Assembly: GCF_026250525.1 (NCBI RefSeq)
Contig: NZ_CP111043.1
Span: 3,857,001 to 3,921,000, forward strand
Length of the DNA: 64,000 nucleotides
Direction: 5' to 3'
Source of the DNA: Chondrinema litorale
Lineage (GTDB): Bacteria; Bacteroidota; Bacteroidia; Cytophagales; Flammeovirgaceae
The number at the start of each line of letters is the position of its first letter. The first letter of the stretch is position 1. Below are positions 6,866-16,384 of the stretch, in pieces. The translations under genes were made by a program, and so were the position numbers. The notes beneath the pieces were generated by a model, which saw nothing but the letters and a program-made list of their open reading frames with translations, did no database searches and was not told where the DNA came from.

Positions 6866-8851
6866 ATGAACTCTCAAACTCTGAATGATATATATAAATA
6901 TTGCGAAAGCCTTAGTGCTTACAAAAGAAGAGAAACTGTTGAAGTAAAAATAGGAGATATACCTATGGGCAGTATGCATCCGATTAGGGTGCAATCTATG
7001 ACTACTGTAGATACAATGGATACCATTGGTTCTGTTGAGCAAACCATAAGAATGGTAGAGGCGGGTTGCGAATATGTGAGAATAACAGCGCCAAGTATAA
7101 AGGAGGCTAAAAATCTAGAGAATATAAAGCAAGAGCTTAGAAAGAGAGGTTATACTGTTCCTTTAATTGCAGATATACATTTTACCCCCAATGCTGCTGA
7201 AATGGCTGCGAGAATTATAGAAAAAGTAAGGGTAAACCCGGGTAACTATGCAGATAAAAAACGCTTTGAGCATATAGAATATACAGACTCTACATATAAT
7301 GAAGAGCTAGACAGAATAAGAGAAAGGTTTACTCCTTTGGTTGAGCTCTGTAAAGAATATGGTACTGCTATGCGTATTGGCACAAATCATGGTTCCCTTT
7401 CAGATAGAATTATGAGTCGCTATGGAGATACACCTCTTGGTATGGTAGAGTCGGCTTTAGAGTTTTTAAGAATCTGTGAAGACCTAAATTACTATAATAT
7501 TGCCATTTCGATGAAGTCTAGCAATCCACAGGTGATGGTGCAAGCTTATCGCTTGTTGGTGAATAAACTAGATGAGGAAGGTTTAAAGCCTTACCCTTTG
7601 CATTTAGGTGTAACAGAAGCTGGTGATGGTGAAGATGGCAGAATAAAATCAGCAGTAGGTATCGGAACCTTGCTTGAAGATGGATTAGGTGATACAGTAC
7701 GAGTTTCGTTAACAGAAGAGCCAGAAGCGGAAGCCCCAGTAGCTGCTTCGCTTATCAATCGCTATACACACAGAGCAGAAAAAGCAAAAACAATTTTACC
7801 TCTTACAAAAGCTCCTAAAAATCCATTTGATTATGAAAAAAGAGAGAGTACAGAGGTGCAAAATATAGGAGGTACTAATGTGCCAAGAGTTGTAGCAGAT
7901 TTAAGCCATTTAGCAGAAATTGATGTAAAAGACCTAAAAAGTGTAGGGCAGTTTTATTTGCCAGAACTTGATAAATGGTCGATGAATGACCAAGGTTGCG
8001 ATTTTATCTATACTGGTAAAAACAAGTTAGGCTTTATGTTGCCTAATGGAGTAAAAGAAATAGTAGATGCAGACATTTGGCAGTCAGTAGACGACCAAGC
8101 GAATATTTTACCTTTGTTTACAGCAGCTGAATTAGCCGATGTGAACCATGGTATTTGTTTGGCGCATCCAAATCTTAACTTCGTTTTGATTAAAGCCAGT
8201 GAATTAAATGGTGAAATATTAGCACAAGTAAAAGAATTGCAAAATGCTGTTATCGTATTAGAGACTGATAATGAGCATGCAATGCCAGAAATGCGCAGAG
8301 CCTTTTATGAATTATACCATAATAATATAAGTATTCCTGTAATCATAAGAAGAGCATTTGATAATGTATCTGATGATGAATTTCAACTATATGCGGCGAC
8401 AGATGCAGGAGCACTATTTGTAGATGGTTTTGGTGATGGTGTAATGTTGAGGTATGCTTCAGATGCTGATAAAGAAACACTTTTAAATCAGGTGAAAATA
8501 AGTAACAGTACTGCTTTTGGTATTTTGCAAGCTACAAGAACACGCATGACCAAAACAGAATATATTTCTTGTCCTTCTTGTGGTAGAACCCTCTTCGACT
8601 TACAAGAAACTACAGCCATGATAAGAAAGCGTACCGACCACTTAAAAGGAGTAAAAATTGGTATTATGGGCTGTATTGTAAATGGACCGGGAGAAATGGC
8701 AGATGCAGATTACGGCTATGTAGGTTCTGGTAAAGGTAAGATTACATTATACAGAAGCAAAGAAGTGGTAAAGCGCAATGTGCCATCTGTTAATGCAGTA
8801 GACGAACTTATAGAGCTAATTAAAGAAGACGGTAACTGGATTGATGTTTAA
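6866..8851 (+). CDS. ispG: 4-hydroxy-3-methylbut-2-enyl diphosphate synthase, long form
   Basis: 661 residues. IspG (GcpE) reductively opens the cyclic diphosphate MEcPP to HMBPP in the methylerythritol phosphate route to isoprenoids, using a [4Fe-4S] cluster. The N-terminal TIM barrel is clear (KIGDIPMGSMHPIRVQSMTT, ADIHFTPNAAEMAA, VRVNPGN). The C-terminal domain carries the cluster ligands Cys569, Cys572 (SCPSCGRT), Cys603 and Glu610 (GCIVNGPGE). Between them, from about residue 290 to 540, is an extra domain absent from the roughly 370-residue E. coli enzyme; this three-domain layout is known in Bacteroidota, Chlamydiae and plants. The next gene starts 24 nt downstream, so the two may be cotranscribed. 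The plus-strand TAACTTTG boxes at 6652 and 6722 are candidate promoters. Confidence 0.96.
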   Translation: MNSQTLNDIYKYCESLSAYKRRETVEVKIGDIPMGSMHPIRVQSMTTVDTMDTIGSVEQTIRMVEAGCEYVRITAPSIKEAKNLENIKQELRKRGYTVPLIADIHFTPNAAEMAARIIEKVRVNPGNYADKKRFEHIEYTDSTYNEELDRIRERFTPLVELCKEYGTAMRIGTNHGSLSDRIMSRYGDTPLGMVESALEFLRICEDLNYYNIAISMKSSNPQVMVQAYRLLVNKLDEEGLKPYPLHLGVTEAGDGEDGRIKSAVGIGTLLEDGLGDTVRVSLTEEPEAEAPVAASLINRYTHRAEKAKTILPLTKAPKNPFDYEKRESTEVQNIGGTNVPRVVADLSHLAEIDVKDLKSVGQFYLPELDKWSMNDQGCDFIYTGKNKLGFMLPNGVKEIVDADIWQSVDDQANILPLFTAAELADVNHGICLAHPNLNFVLIKASELNGEILAQVKELQNAVIVLETDNEHAMPEMRRAFYELYHNNISIPVIIRRAFDNVSDDEFQLYAATDAGALFVDGFGDGVMLRYASDADKETLLNQVKISNSTAFGILQATRTRMTKTEYISCPSCGRTLFDLQETTAMIRKRTDHLKGVKIGIMGCIVNGPGEMADADYGYVGSGKGKITLYRSKEVVKRNVPSVNAVDELIELIKEDGNWIDV

Positions 8852-8875
8852 TCCAATTGATATTTAATTGAACAT

Positions 8876-9847
8876 ATGCTACTTCTCTCAAAAAAAGACA
8901 TTCAAGCTTGTATCGATATGAAACAGGCAATTGCATTAATGAAAGATGCTTTTGCCGAGCTTTCAACAGGAGAGGGGAAAGTACCAGTAAGGCATGTGTT
9001 AAACAACAAATCTACCGAAACTACAGCTTTATTTATGCCTGCTTCTATGCCAGAAAATAAGAGTCTGGGCTTAAAAGTGGTAGGCATGAATCCACAGAAT
9101 ATCGATAAAAACCTTCCTTTTATTAATGCAGTAATTCTGCTATTAGATACAGAAACTGGTGAAACACTGGCTTTAATGGAAGCCAGTTGGATTACTGCTT
9201 TGCGAACTGGAGCGGGCTCTGGTTTGGCTACAGATTATCTGGCTAGAAAAGATGCAGAAACAGTAGCAATTTTTGGAGCAGGTGTACAAGCCAGAACTCA
9301 GTTAGAAGCAGTTTGTGCAGTAAGAAATATTGCTAAAGCAAAGGTGATTAATAGAACCCCTCAAAAGGCAAAGGCTTTTGCAGATGAAATGGCAGAAAAG
9401 CTAAAAATTAAAGTTGAGCCGGGAAATGTTGATGATTTAAAAGATGCTGATATCATTTGTACGGCTACTACAGCTTACGAACCTTTGTTTCAACATCATC
9501 AATTAAAAGCAGGTGTACATATTAATGCAGTAGGTGCATATTCTCCTAAAATGTCTGAAATACCGGTAGAAACTATTACAGCTTCTAAATTAGTAATCGA
9601 TCGAAAAGATGCTTGCTTACACGAAGCTGGAGATATTGTAAAAACTATTCAAGCAGGTTTAATAACAGAAGATGACTTAAACTGTGAGTTAGGAGAAATT
9701 GCAGCAGGAAAAAAAGCTGGCAGAGTAAACGATCAAGAAATTACAGTTTTTAAGTCGGTTGGCAGTGCTGCTCAAGATTTGGTAGTTGCCAGATACATTT
9801 ATAAAAAAGCATTAATGCTCAATCTAGGAACAGCCTTCATGTTCTAA
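8876..9847 (+). CDS. Ornithine cyclodeaminase / mu-crystallin family protein
   Basis: 323 residues, the usual length for the family. Members are NAD(P)-dependent enzymes such as ornithine cyclodeaminase, alanine dehydrogenase or ketimine reductase. The Rossmann segment AIFGAGVQARTQLEA (about 130-145) and the substrate-side stretch ASWITALRTGAGSGLATDYLARKDA match the family, as does HINAVGAYSPKMSEIP with the conserved Asp of the VIDRKDACLHEAGD segment. The exact substrate cannot be read from sequence. It starts 24 nt after ispG. The ATG at 8876 is supported by the standard N-terminus MLLLSKKDIQACIDMKQAI. Confidence 0.88.
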   Translation: MLLLSKKDIQACIDMKQAIALMKDAFAELSTGEGKVPVRHVLNNKSTETTALFMPASMPENKSLGLKVVGMNPQNIDKNLPFINAVILLLDTETGETLALMEASWITALRTGAGSGLATDYLARKDAETVAIFGAGVQARTQLEAVCAVRNIAKAKVINRTPQKAKAFADEMAEKLKIKVEPGNVDDLKDADIICTATTAYEPLFQHHQLKAGVHINAVGAYSPKMSEIPVETITASKLVIDRKDACLHEAGDIVKTIQAGLITEDDLNCELGEIAAGKKAGRVNDQEITVFKSVGSAAQDLVVARYIYKKALMLNLGTAFMF

Positions 9848-9965
9848 AAATTCATCTTTTTGCTTTCCTTTTCATGACAATTGTCATATAAAATCCCACT
9901 TTTAGATTAGCTCATAAATCATCTTATTTAGAATTTTTCTTAATAAGAAATGCCCTTCGTTAACC

Positions 9966-9997
9966 TTTGTTTAGTAAGCACTTGGGAGCTAAATTTG
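9966..9997 (+). promoter_or_regulatory. Promoter of the sdhCAB operon
   Basis: TTTG at 9966-9969 and TAAATTTG at 9990-9997 are exactly 20 nt apart, a full match to the Bacteroidota TTTG-N20-TAnnTTTG pattern. The predicted start of transcription gives a leader of about 95 nt containing the dyad TCAGAT/ATCTGA (10023-10028, 10034-10039), which could be an operator or a small hairpin. Confidence 0.65.
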
Positions 9998-10101
9998 GTC
10001 GCATTTAAAGCGATTAGATGCGTCAGATCGAGAATCTGATATAAAATTTTCAGTAATTGTTTTACAGTTATTCATTCAAGTTACAGAAATATACTTAATA
10101 C

Positions 10102-10848
10102 ATGAGTTGGTTTACTAAATCTTTATCAAGTTCGCTGGGGCGAAAATTGATTATGTCCTTAACCGGTTTGTTTCTTATCACATTCTTAGTTGTACATATG
10201 ATAGGAAACATGCAGCTATTAAAACTAGATGGCGGAGAAGCTTTCAACGTATACGCTAAATTTATGACTACAAATCCGTTGATTAAAACCACTTCTTACC
10301 TTCTGTATGCCGGTATTATCATTCACATTATTTATTCTATTATTCTAACACGTCTTAACCGTAGTGCACGACCAGTAAATTATGCTTACGAAAAAGCTTC
10401 AACCAACAGTAGTTGGGCTTCTAGAAACATGGGTTTATTAGGTTCAGTTATTTTAGTGTTTTTGGTTATCCACATGCGTTCTTTCTGGTTCGAAATGAAG
10501 TTTGGTGGTAGTATGCCGATGGTTGATTACGATGGTGTTGAATACAAAAATCTTTATGCTTTGGTGGTAGCAGCATTTTCACAATGGTGGTATACACTCA
10601 TATATGTTGTAAGTATGGTGTTTTTAGGTTATCACCTGTCTCATGGTTTTGCTAGCGCATTCCAGACATTAGGCTTGAATCACGTTAAATACAATTCTTT
10701 TATTAAAAAATTCGGGATTGCCTTTGCAGTAATAATTCCTTTATTATTTGCGATTCAGCCAATTGTAATTTTTATCTGGAGTCAATCAGGTAAAATCGAT
10801 GTCAGTGTTTACGAACAGATGATACAAATGGCTCAGCTTGGTCAATAA
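10102..10848 (+). CDS. sdhC: Succinate dehydrogenase cytochrome b558 subunit
   Basis: 248 residues with five hydrophobic segments, the size and layout of single-subunit, dihaem cytochrome b anchors of the Bacteroidota/Bacillus type. It anchors SdhA/SdhB in the inner membrane and passes electrons to menaquinone. Candidate haem-ligand histidines lie in the membrane segments (FLVVHMIGNM, AGIIIHIIYSI, FLVIHMRSFW, YHLSHGFASAF). The N-terminus LGRKLIMSLTGLFLI is characteristic. It is first in sdhCAB, 80 nt before sdhA, with a matching promoter upstream. No separate sdhD is needed for this type. Confidence 0.95.
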   Translation: MSWFTKSLSSSLGRKLIMSLTGLFLITFLVVHMIGNMQLLKLDGGEAFNVYAKFMTTNPLIKTTSYLLYAGIIIHIIYSIILTRLNRSARPVNYAYEKASTNSSWASRNMGLLGSVILVFLVIHMRSFWFEMKFGGSMPMVDYDGVEYKNLYALVVAAFSQWWYTLIYVVSMVFLGYHLSHGFASAFQTLGLNHVKYNSFIKKFGIAFAVIIPLLFAIQPIVIFIWSQSGKIDVSVYEQMIQMAQLGQ

Positions 10849-10928
10849 TTTTATAAATTGATCAAACCAAAATAATAGACATCAGGTAATCATTAAGAAT
10901 TCATTTTAAGACATATATCTTTCACATT

Positions 10929-12863
10929 ATGAAATTAGAAGGAAATATCCCTGAAGGCCCATTGGCTGAAAAGTGGACCAAACATAAATTTAATATGAAG
11001 CTGGTTAACCCAGCTAATAAAAGAAAATATGAAGTGATAGTTGTAGGTACTGGTTTGGCTGGAGCAGCAGCAGCGGCTTCTATGGCAGAACTCGGCTACA
11101 ACGTAAAAGCATTTTGTTTTCAAGATAGTCCAAGAAGGGCACACAGTATTGCTGCACAGGGTGGTATCAATGCTGCAAAAAACTATCAAAACGATGGTGA
11201 TAGTATTTTTAGATTATTCTACGATACAATTAAAGGTGGTGACTACCGCTCAAGAGAGGCGAATGTTTACAGACTTTCTGAGGTGAGTGTAGACATTATC
11301 GACCAAGCGGTTGCTCAAGGTGTACCTTTTGCAAGAGACTACGGAGGGTTATTATCTAACCGTTCATTTGGTGGTGCTCAGGTATCGCGTACCTTCTACG
11401 CTAGAGGCCAAACAGGACAGCAGTTATTGTTAGGTGCATACAGTGCACTTTCAAGACAAATTGCTTCTGGTAAAGTTAAAATGTACCCAAGAACAGAGAT
11501 GTTGGATGTTGTGCTTATAGATGGCAAAGCTCAGGGTATTGTAACAAGAAACTTAATTACTGGTGAAATAGAATCTCATTCTGCAAATGCTGTATTGCTT
11601 TGTACTGGTGGATACGGAAACGTATTCTATCTATCAACAAACGCAATGGGTAGTAATGGTTCTGCAGCTTGGAGAGCACATAGAAAAGGCGCCCTTTTCG
11701 CTAACCCATGTTTCACTCAGATTCACCCAACTTGTATTCCGGTACACGGTGAGTATCAGTCTAAGTTGACATTGATGTCTGAGTCTTTGAGAAACGATGG
11801 TAGAGTTTGGGTTCCAAAAACAATTGAAGATGCAAAAGCACTGCAAAGTGGTAAGAAAAAGGCATCTGATATTGCAGAAGATGATAGAGACTACTATTTG
11901 GAAAGAAAATATCCTTCTTTTGGTAACCTTGTACCAAGAGACGTTGCTTCAAGAAATGCTAAATATGTATGTGACGAAGGTCGTGGTGTTGGTTCTACTG
12001 GTTTGGCTGTATATCTTGATTTCCGCGATGCAATCAAAAGAGATGGTGAGTCTACCATTAGTGCTAAGTATGGTAACCTGTTCGATATGTATCAGCAGAT
12101 TACAGATGAGAATCCATACAAAGAGCCTATGATGATTTATCCGGCAGTTCACTATACAATGGGTGGTTTATGGGTAGATTATCACTTAATGACGAATGTT
12201 GAAGGTCTATTTGCGCTTGGCGAGGCTAACTTCTCAGACCACGGAGCAAACAGATTAGGTGCTAGTGCACTTATGCAAGGCTTAGCTGATGGATACTTTG
12301 TAATTCCTTACACTATCGGTAACTATCTAGCAAGAGTACCTTATGCTGTACCTTCTACAGATCATCCAGAATTTAAAAAGGCCGAGACAGAAGCTAAAGA
12401 GCGTATCAATAAATTGTTGAGCATCAATGGAGATAAAACTGTTGATGAGTTCCACAGAGAGTTAGGTAAAATTATGTGGGAATACTGTGGAATGTCTAGA
12501 ACTGCAGATGGTTTAAAGAGTGCGAAGAAAATGGTTCAAGAATTAAGAGCTGAATTCTGGAAAAACCTTAAAACGATTGGTACCAATGATGAACTCAATC
12601 TTACACTAGAGAAAGCAATTAGAGTTGCCGACTTTATGGAATTGGGTGAGTTGATGATTGATGATGCATTGACTAGAGAAGAATCTTGTGGTGGTCACTT
12701 TAGAGAAGAATTTCAGACTCCAGAAGGTGAAGCACTCAGAAATGATGAAGACTTCTCCTATGTTGCAGCTTGGGAATACACAGGTGAAAACATGCCGTGG
12801 AATTTGCACAAAGAAGAATTGATCTTCGAAAATGTGAAGCTTACACAAAGGAGCTACAAATAA
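10929..12863 (+). CDS. sdhA: Succinate dehydrogenase / fumarate reductase flavoprotein subunit
   Basis: 644 residues. It oxidises succinate to fumarate with covalently bound FAD. The dinucleotide fold VIVVGTGLAGAAAAASMAEL is near residue 37-55, and the flavin-linking His is expected at 72 in the RRAHSIAAQGGINAA motif. Active-site stretches include the FTQIHPT region and the GANRLGASALMQGLADG segment near residue 440. Length and motifs match the long flavoproteins that pair with a b558 anchor. It sits between sdhC (80-nt gap) and sdhB (41-nt gap) in one operon. Whether the complex works as dehydrogenase or reductase in vivo cannot be decided by sequence alone. Confidence 0.97.
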   Translation: MKLEGNIPEGPLAEKWTKHKFNMKLVNPANKRKYEVIVVGTGLAGAAAAASMAELGYNVKAFCFQDSPRRAHSIAAQGGINAAKNYQNDGDSIFRLFYDTIKGGDYRSREANVYRLSEVSVDIIDQAVAQGVPFARDYGGLLSNRSFGGAQVSRTFYARGQTGQQLLLGAYSALSRQIASGKVKMYPRTEMLDVVLIDGKAQGIVTRNLITGEIESHSANAVLLCTGGYGNVFYLSTNAMGSNGSAAWRAHRKGALFANPCFTQIHPTCIPVHGEYQSKLTLMSESLRNDGRVWVPKTIEDAKALQSGKKKASDIAEDDRDYYLERKYPSFGNLVPRDVASRNAKYVCDEGRGVGSTGLAVYLDFRDAIKRDGESTISAKYGNLFDMYQQITDENPYKEPMMIYPAVHYTMGGLWVDYHLMTNVEGLFALGEANFSDHGANRLGASALMQGLADGYFVIPYTIGNYLARVPYAVPSTDHPEFKKAETEAKERINKLLSINGDKTVDEFHRELGKIMWEYCGMSRTADGLKSAKKMVQELRAEFWKNLKTIGTNDELNLTLEKAIRVADFMELGELMIDDALTREESCGGHFREEFQTPEGEALRNDEDFSYVAAWEYTGENMPWNLHKEELIFENVKLTQRSYK

Positions 12864-12904
12864 TACATCAATCACTTTTGATAAAAGAATAAATTTATTA
12901 CAGC

Positions 12905-13660
12905 ATGAATCTTACTTTAAAAATATGGAGGCAACAAGATGATAAGACCTCTGGTAAAATCACAGAATATAAAGTGAATGACATCAGCCCTGAAATGTCT
13001 TTTCTGGAAATGCTGGATGTACTTAACGAAGATTTGTTGAAGAAAGGAGAAGACCCTGTTGCTTTTGATCACGATTGTAGAGAGGGTATTTGCGGAATGT
13101 GTAGCTTGTTTATTAATGGAAAGCCTCACGGACCAAGCCAAACAACTACTTGCCAGTTACACATGCGTTCTTTTAAAGATGGTGATACTATCTTTATTGA
13201 GCCATGGAGATCTCAGGCATTCCCTGTAATTAAAGATTTGTGTGTAGATAGAGGTGCTTTCGACAGAATTATTCAAGCAGGTGGATATATCTCAGTAAAC
13301 ACAGGTAATGCACCTGATGCTAACGAGATGCCAATTCCTAAAGACATCGCTGATGTAGCATTTGATGCCGCAACTTGTATTGGTTGTGGTGCTTGTGTTG
13401 CTGCTTGTAAAAATGCTTCAGCAATGTTATTTGTTTCTGCAAAAGTTTCTCAATTGGCTATGTTACCACAAGGTGCTCTTGAGAGACAAAAAAGGGTAGA
13501 GGCAATGGTTGCTCAAATGGACGAAGAAGGTTTTGGTGCTTGTACTAACACGGGTGCTTGTGCTGCTGAATGCCCTAAGGGAATTTCTTTAACTAACATT
13601 GCAAAAATGAACAGAGAGTACTTTAGTGCTAAAGTAAGCTCTGACAATGTAGATATTTAA
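12905..13660 (+). CDS. sdhB: Succinate dehydrogenase iron-sulfur subunit
   Basis: 251 residues. It carries the three iron-sulfur clusters linking SdhA to the membrane anchor. The N-terminal [2Fe-2S] domain has CREGICGMC and a later Cys in TTTCQLH; the C-terminal ferredoxin-like domain has CIGCGACVAAC for the [4Fe-4S] cluster and CTNTGACAAECPKGI for the remaining cluster. The N-terminus NLTLKIWRQQD is typical of the Bacteroidota form. It is the last gene of sdhCAB and is followed 24 nt later by a strong terminator. Confidence 0.97.
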   Translation: MNLTLKIWRQQDDKTSGKITEYKVNDISPEMSFLEMLDVLNEDLLKKGEDPVAFDHDCREGICGMCSLFINGKPHGPSQTTTCQLHMRSFKDGDTIFIEPWRSQAFPVIKDLCVDRGAFDRIIQAGGYISVNTGNAPDANEMPIPKDIADVAFDAATCIGCGACVAACKNASAMLFVSAKVSQLAMLPQGALERQKRVEAMVAQMDEEGFGACTNTGACAAECPKGISLTNIAKMNREYFSAKVSSDNVDI

Positions 13661-13684
13661 TTTAATAAGCTACTTAATATGTTG

Positions 13685-13716
13685 AAGAGGTTGCTGATTA
13701 GCAACCTCTTTTTTTA
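13685..13716 (+). terminator. Terminator of sdhCAB
   Basis: AAGAGGTTGCT (13685-13695) and AGCAACCTCTT (13700-13710) form a perfect 11-bp stem with a GATT loop, followed by a run of T to 13716. Confidence 0.92.
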
Positions 13717-13735
13717 TGCATAAAATATAAAAACT

Positions 13736-13763
13736 AAAAAAGCCTGTCTGAAACAGACAGGCT
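13736..13763 (-). terminator. Terminator of icd
   Basis: AGCCTGTCTG (13741-13750) and CAGACAGGCT (13754-13763) form a perfect 10-bp stem with an AAA loop. The A-run at 13735-13740 is a T-run on the minus strand, so this serves the leftward icd gene, which ends at 13811. Confidence 0.88.
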
Positions 13764-13810
13764 CGGTTGTGTTAGAATTTATAGACTTAATAAAGTCGTT
13801 GATCTTCTAA

Positions 13811-16039
13811 TTAAATAGAAGCTAATATACTATTAAATGTAGCACTTGGTCTCATTGCTTTAGAAGCTAAATCGTCGCTTGGGTGGTAGTAACCGCCAAT
13901 ATCCATGGAAGCTCCTTGTGCACCGTTTAACTCAGAAACGATTTTTTCTTCGTTAGCTGCAAGCTCTTCAGCAAGTTTAGCAAATTTTGCTTTTAAATCA
14001 CTGTTTTTATCTTGTGTAGCTAAAGCCTCAGCCCAGTACATTGCCAAATAGAAGTGGCTTCCTCTGTTATCAAGCTCATTTACTTTTCTTGAAGGAGACT
14101 TATCGTTATCTAAGAATTTACCAGTTGCTTGGTCTAAAGTTTCGCCAAGAACTTGAGCAGCTGGGTTATCAAATGTTTGAGATAAATGCTCCAATGATAC
14201 TGCTAATGCCAAGAACTCACCTAAAGAATCCCATCTTAAGTGGTTTTCTTCGTTGAATTGCTGAACGTGTTTTGGAGCAGATCCTCCAGCACCAGTTTCG
14301 AATAATCCACCGCCATTCATCAATGGAACAATAGAAAGCATTTTTGCACTGGTTCCAAGCTCAAGAATAGGGAATAAGTCAGTTAAGTAATCTCTCAATA
14401 CATTACCAGTAACTGAGATAGTATCTTTTCCTTCTTTAATTCTTTCTAAAGAGAAACGAGTTGCTTCAACTGGAGATTTAATAAGAATTTCTAAACCAGT
14501 AGTGTCGTATTCTGGAAGATATTTGTTTACTTTCTCGATTAATTGAGCATCATGCGCTCTGTTTTCGTCTAACCAGAAAACTGCAGGACAACCAGTAGCT
14601 TTTGCTCTATTTACTGCTAGTTTTACCCAGTCTTGTATAGGAGCATCTTTTACTTGGCACATTCTAAAAATATCGCCTTCTCCAACTGTTTGTTCCATTA
14701 AAACAGTTCCACTTTCATCAACCACTTTAACAACACCTTCAGCATCTAGTTGGAAAGTTTTATCGTGTGAGCCATATTCTTCTGCTTTTTGAGCCATTAG
14801 ACCTACATTTGGAACACTACCCATAGTAGTAGGATCAAAAGCACCATTCTTTTTACAGAAATCTATTGTTTCTTGATAAATACCTGCATACGAGCGATCT
14901 GGAATAGTAAATTTAGTGTCTTTTTGTTTGCCGTCAGGTCCCCACATCTGTCCAGAAGTACGGATAGCTGCTGGCATAGAAGCATCGATAATTACATCAC
15001 TTGGTACGTGAAGGTTAGTAATTCCTTTATCAGAATTAACCATTGCCAATGCAGGTCTGTTTTTGTAAACTTCCTGAATGTCTGCTTCGATTGCTTCTTG
15101 TTCTGCTTTTGGAAGTTCTTGTATCTTGTTGTAAACGTCACCAAAACCATTGGTAGAGTCTACGCCTAATTTAGCGAAAGTATCAGCGTATTTTTCAAAT
15201 ACATCTTTAAAGTATTCTTCAACTGCAGCTCCAAAAATGATAGGGTCAGAAACCTTCATCATGGTAGCTTTCATGTGTAAAGAGAATAAAACATCTTGAG
15301 CTTTAGCATCATCAATTTCTTTTGCGATAAAGCTTTTTAATGATTTCATGCTCATTACAGTGCTATCGATAATTTCGCCAGCAAGTAAAGCAGTTTTTTC
15401 TTTTAATACTTTAGTTGAACCGTCAGCAGCAGTAAACTCTATTTTAACAGTGCAATCTTTATCTACAGTAACCGATTTTTCATTACCAAAGAAATCGTCA
15501 CTTTCCATACTTGAAACGTGAGATTTAGAATCTGCACTCCAAGCTCCCATAGAGTGTGGATTTTTTTGAGCGTAAGCTTTTACAGCTTTAGGTGCTCTTC
15601 TATCTGAGTTACCTTCTCTTAATACTGGGTTAACAGCGCTACCTTTGATCTTATCGTACGTAGCTTTAATTGCTTTTTCTTCGTCAGTTTTAGGTTCTGC
15701 TGGGTATTCTGGTAACTTATAGCCATGTGACTGTAATTCTTTAATTGCAGCCTTTAACTGAGGGATTGAAGCACTAATGTTAGGAAGTTTTATAATATTA
15801 GCTTCTGGCGTTTTAGCCATTTCTCCTAATTCTGCCAAAGCATCAGATTGTGTTTGCTCTTCAGTTAGGTAATCAGTAAAGTTTGCAATAATTCTACCGG
15901 CTAAAGAAATGTCTCTTGTTTCAACTTCTACATTTGCTGCTTCAGTAAAGGTTTTAATGATAGGTAGTAATGAATAGGTCGCAAGTGCTGGAGCTTCGTC
16001 CGTTTTGGTATAAATAATCTTTGTTTTTTGCGCTGTCAT
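13811..16039 (-). CDS. icd: Isocitrate dehydrogenase (NADP+), monomeric type
   Basis: 742 residues. It decarboxylates isocitrate to 2-oxoglutarate with NADP+ in the citric acid cycle. The length and the N-terminus KIIYTKTDEAPALATYSLLP identify the monomeric class (IDH-II, about 740 residues), unrelated in length to the 420-residue dimeric enzyme. Further family stretches are GNSDRRAPKAVKAYAQKNPH, PIIFGAAVEEYF, NSDKGITNLHVPSDVI and ETGAGGSAPKHVQQF. It is convergent with the sdh operon, another citric-acid-cycle unit, and each has its own terminator in the 150-bp gap. A minus-strand TATCTTTG -7 box lies 100 nt upstream. Confidence 0.97.
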   Translation of the reverse strand: MTAQKTKIIYTKTDEAPALATYSLLPIIKTFTEAANVEVETRDISLAGRIIANFTDYLTEEQTQSDALAELGEMAKTPEANIIKLPNISASIPQLKAAIKELQSHGYKLPEYPAEPKTDEEKAIKATYDKIKGSAVNPVLREGNSDRRAPKAVKAYAQKNPHSMGAWSADSKSHVSSMESDDFFGNEKSVTVDKDCTVKIEFTAADGSTKVLKEKTALLAGEIIDSTVMSMKSLKSFIAKEIDDAKAQDVLFSLHMKATMMKVSDPIIFGAAVEEYFKDVFEKYADTFAKLGVDSTNGFGDVYNKIQELPKAEQEAIEADIQEVYKNRPALAMVNSDKGITNLHVPSDVIIDASMPAAIRTSGQMWGPDGKQKDTKFTIPDRSYAGIYQETIDFCKKNGAFDPTTMGSVPNVGLMAQKAEEYGSHDKTFQLDAEGVVKVVDESGTVLMEQTVGEGDIFRMCQVKDAPIQDWVKLAVNRAKATGCPAVFWLDENRAHDAQLIEKVNKYLPEYDTTGLEILIKSPVEATRFSLERIKEGKDTISVTGNVLRDYLTDLFPILELGTSAKMLSIVPLMNGGGLFETGAGGSAPKHVQQFNEENHLRWDSLGEFLALAVSLEHLSQTFDNPAAQVLGETLDQATGKFLDNDKSPSRKVNELDNRGSHFYLAMYWAEALATQDKNSDLKAKFAKLAEELAANEEKIVSELNGAQGASMDIGGYYHPSDDLASKAMRPSATFNSILASI

Positions 16040-16384
16040 TTTTTTTATTTTTTTTGTTCTTTTTCTGTATTTTTCAAGTTAGTAATCTCAAAAATACATT
16101 AGATTCTGTTTTAATGTTACCTGTTTTTTTTATACATACAAAGATACATTTAAGACATTAAAGTAAAAATTAATAGTAATTGCTATTTTTAGTCAAATTA
16201 GCAGATTTTTTGATGAAAAATGACCAAATGTGAATTTCATCTATATTTGCGATTGTTATTGGCTCCCTAACTTACAAATACCTTAGAAAATTAATTTTTT
16301 TAGTGAAATAATACTACCCGATTATTATTTATAAGTGAAGTAAAATTCTTCTCATAGTTTTGAGAACTACGCTATTATTATTTA
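16040..16384. other. Divergent intergenic region, icd and the 16385 gene
   Basis: No gene is seen. On the minus strand CAAAGATA at 16139-16146 reads TATCTTTG, a perfect TAnnTTTG -7 box for icd, about 100 nt before its ATG; no clear -33 TTTG is placed 20 nt upstream. On the plus strand TATATTTG at 16242-16249 could serve the gene at 16385, also without a well-spaced -33 box. Confidence 0.4.
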
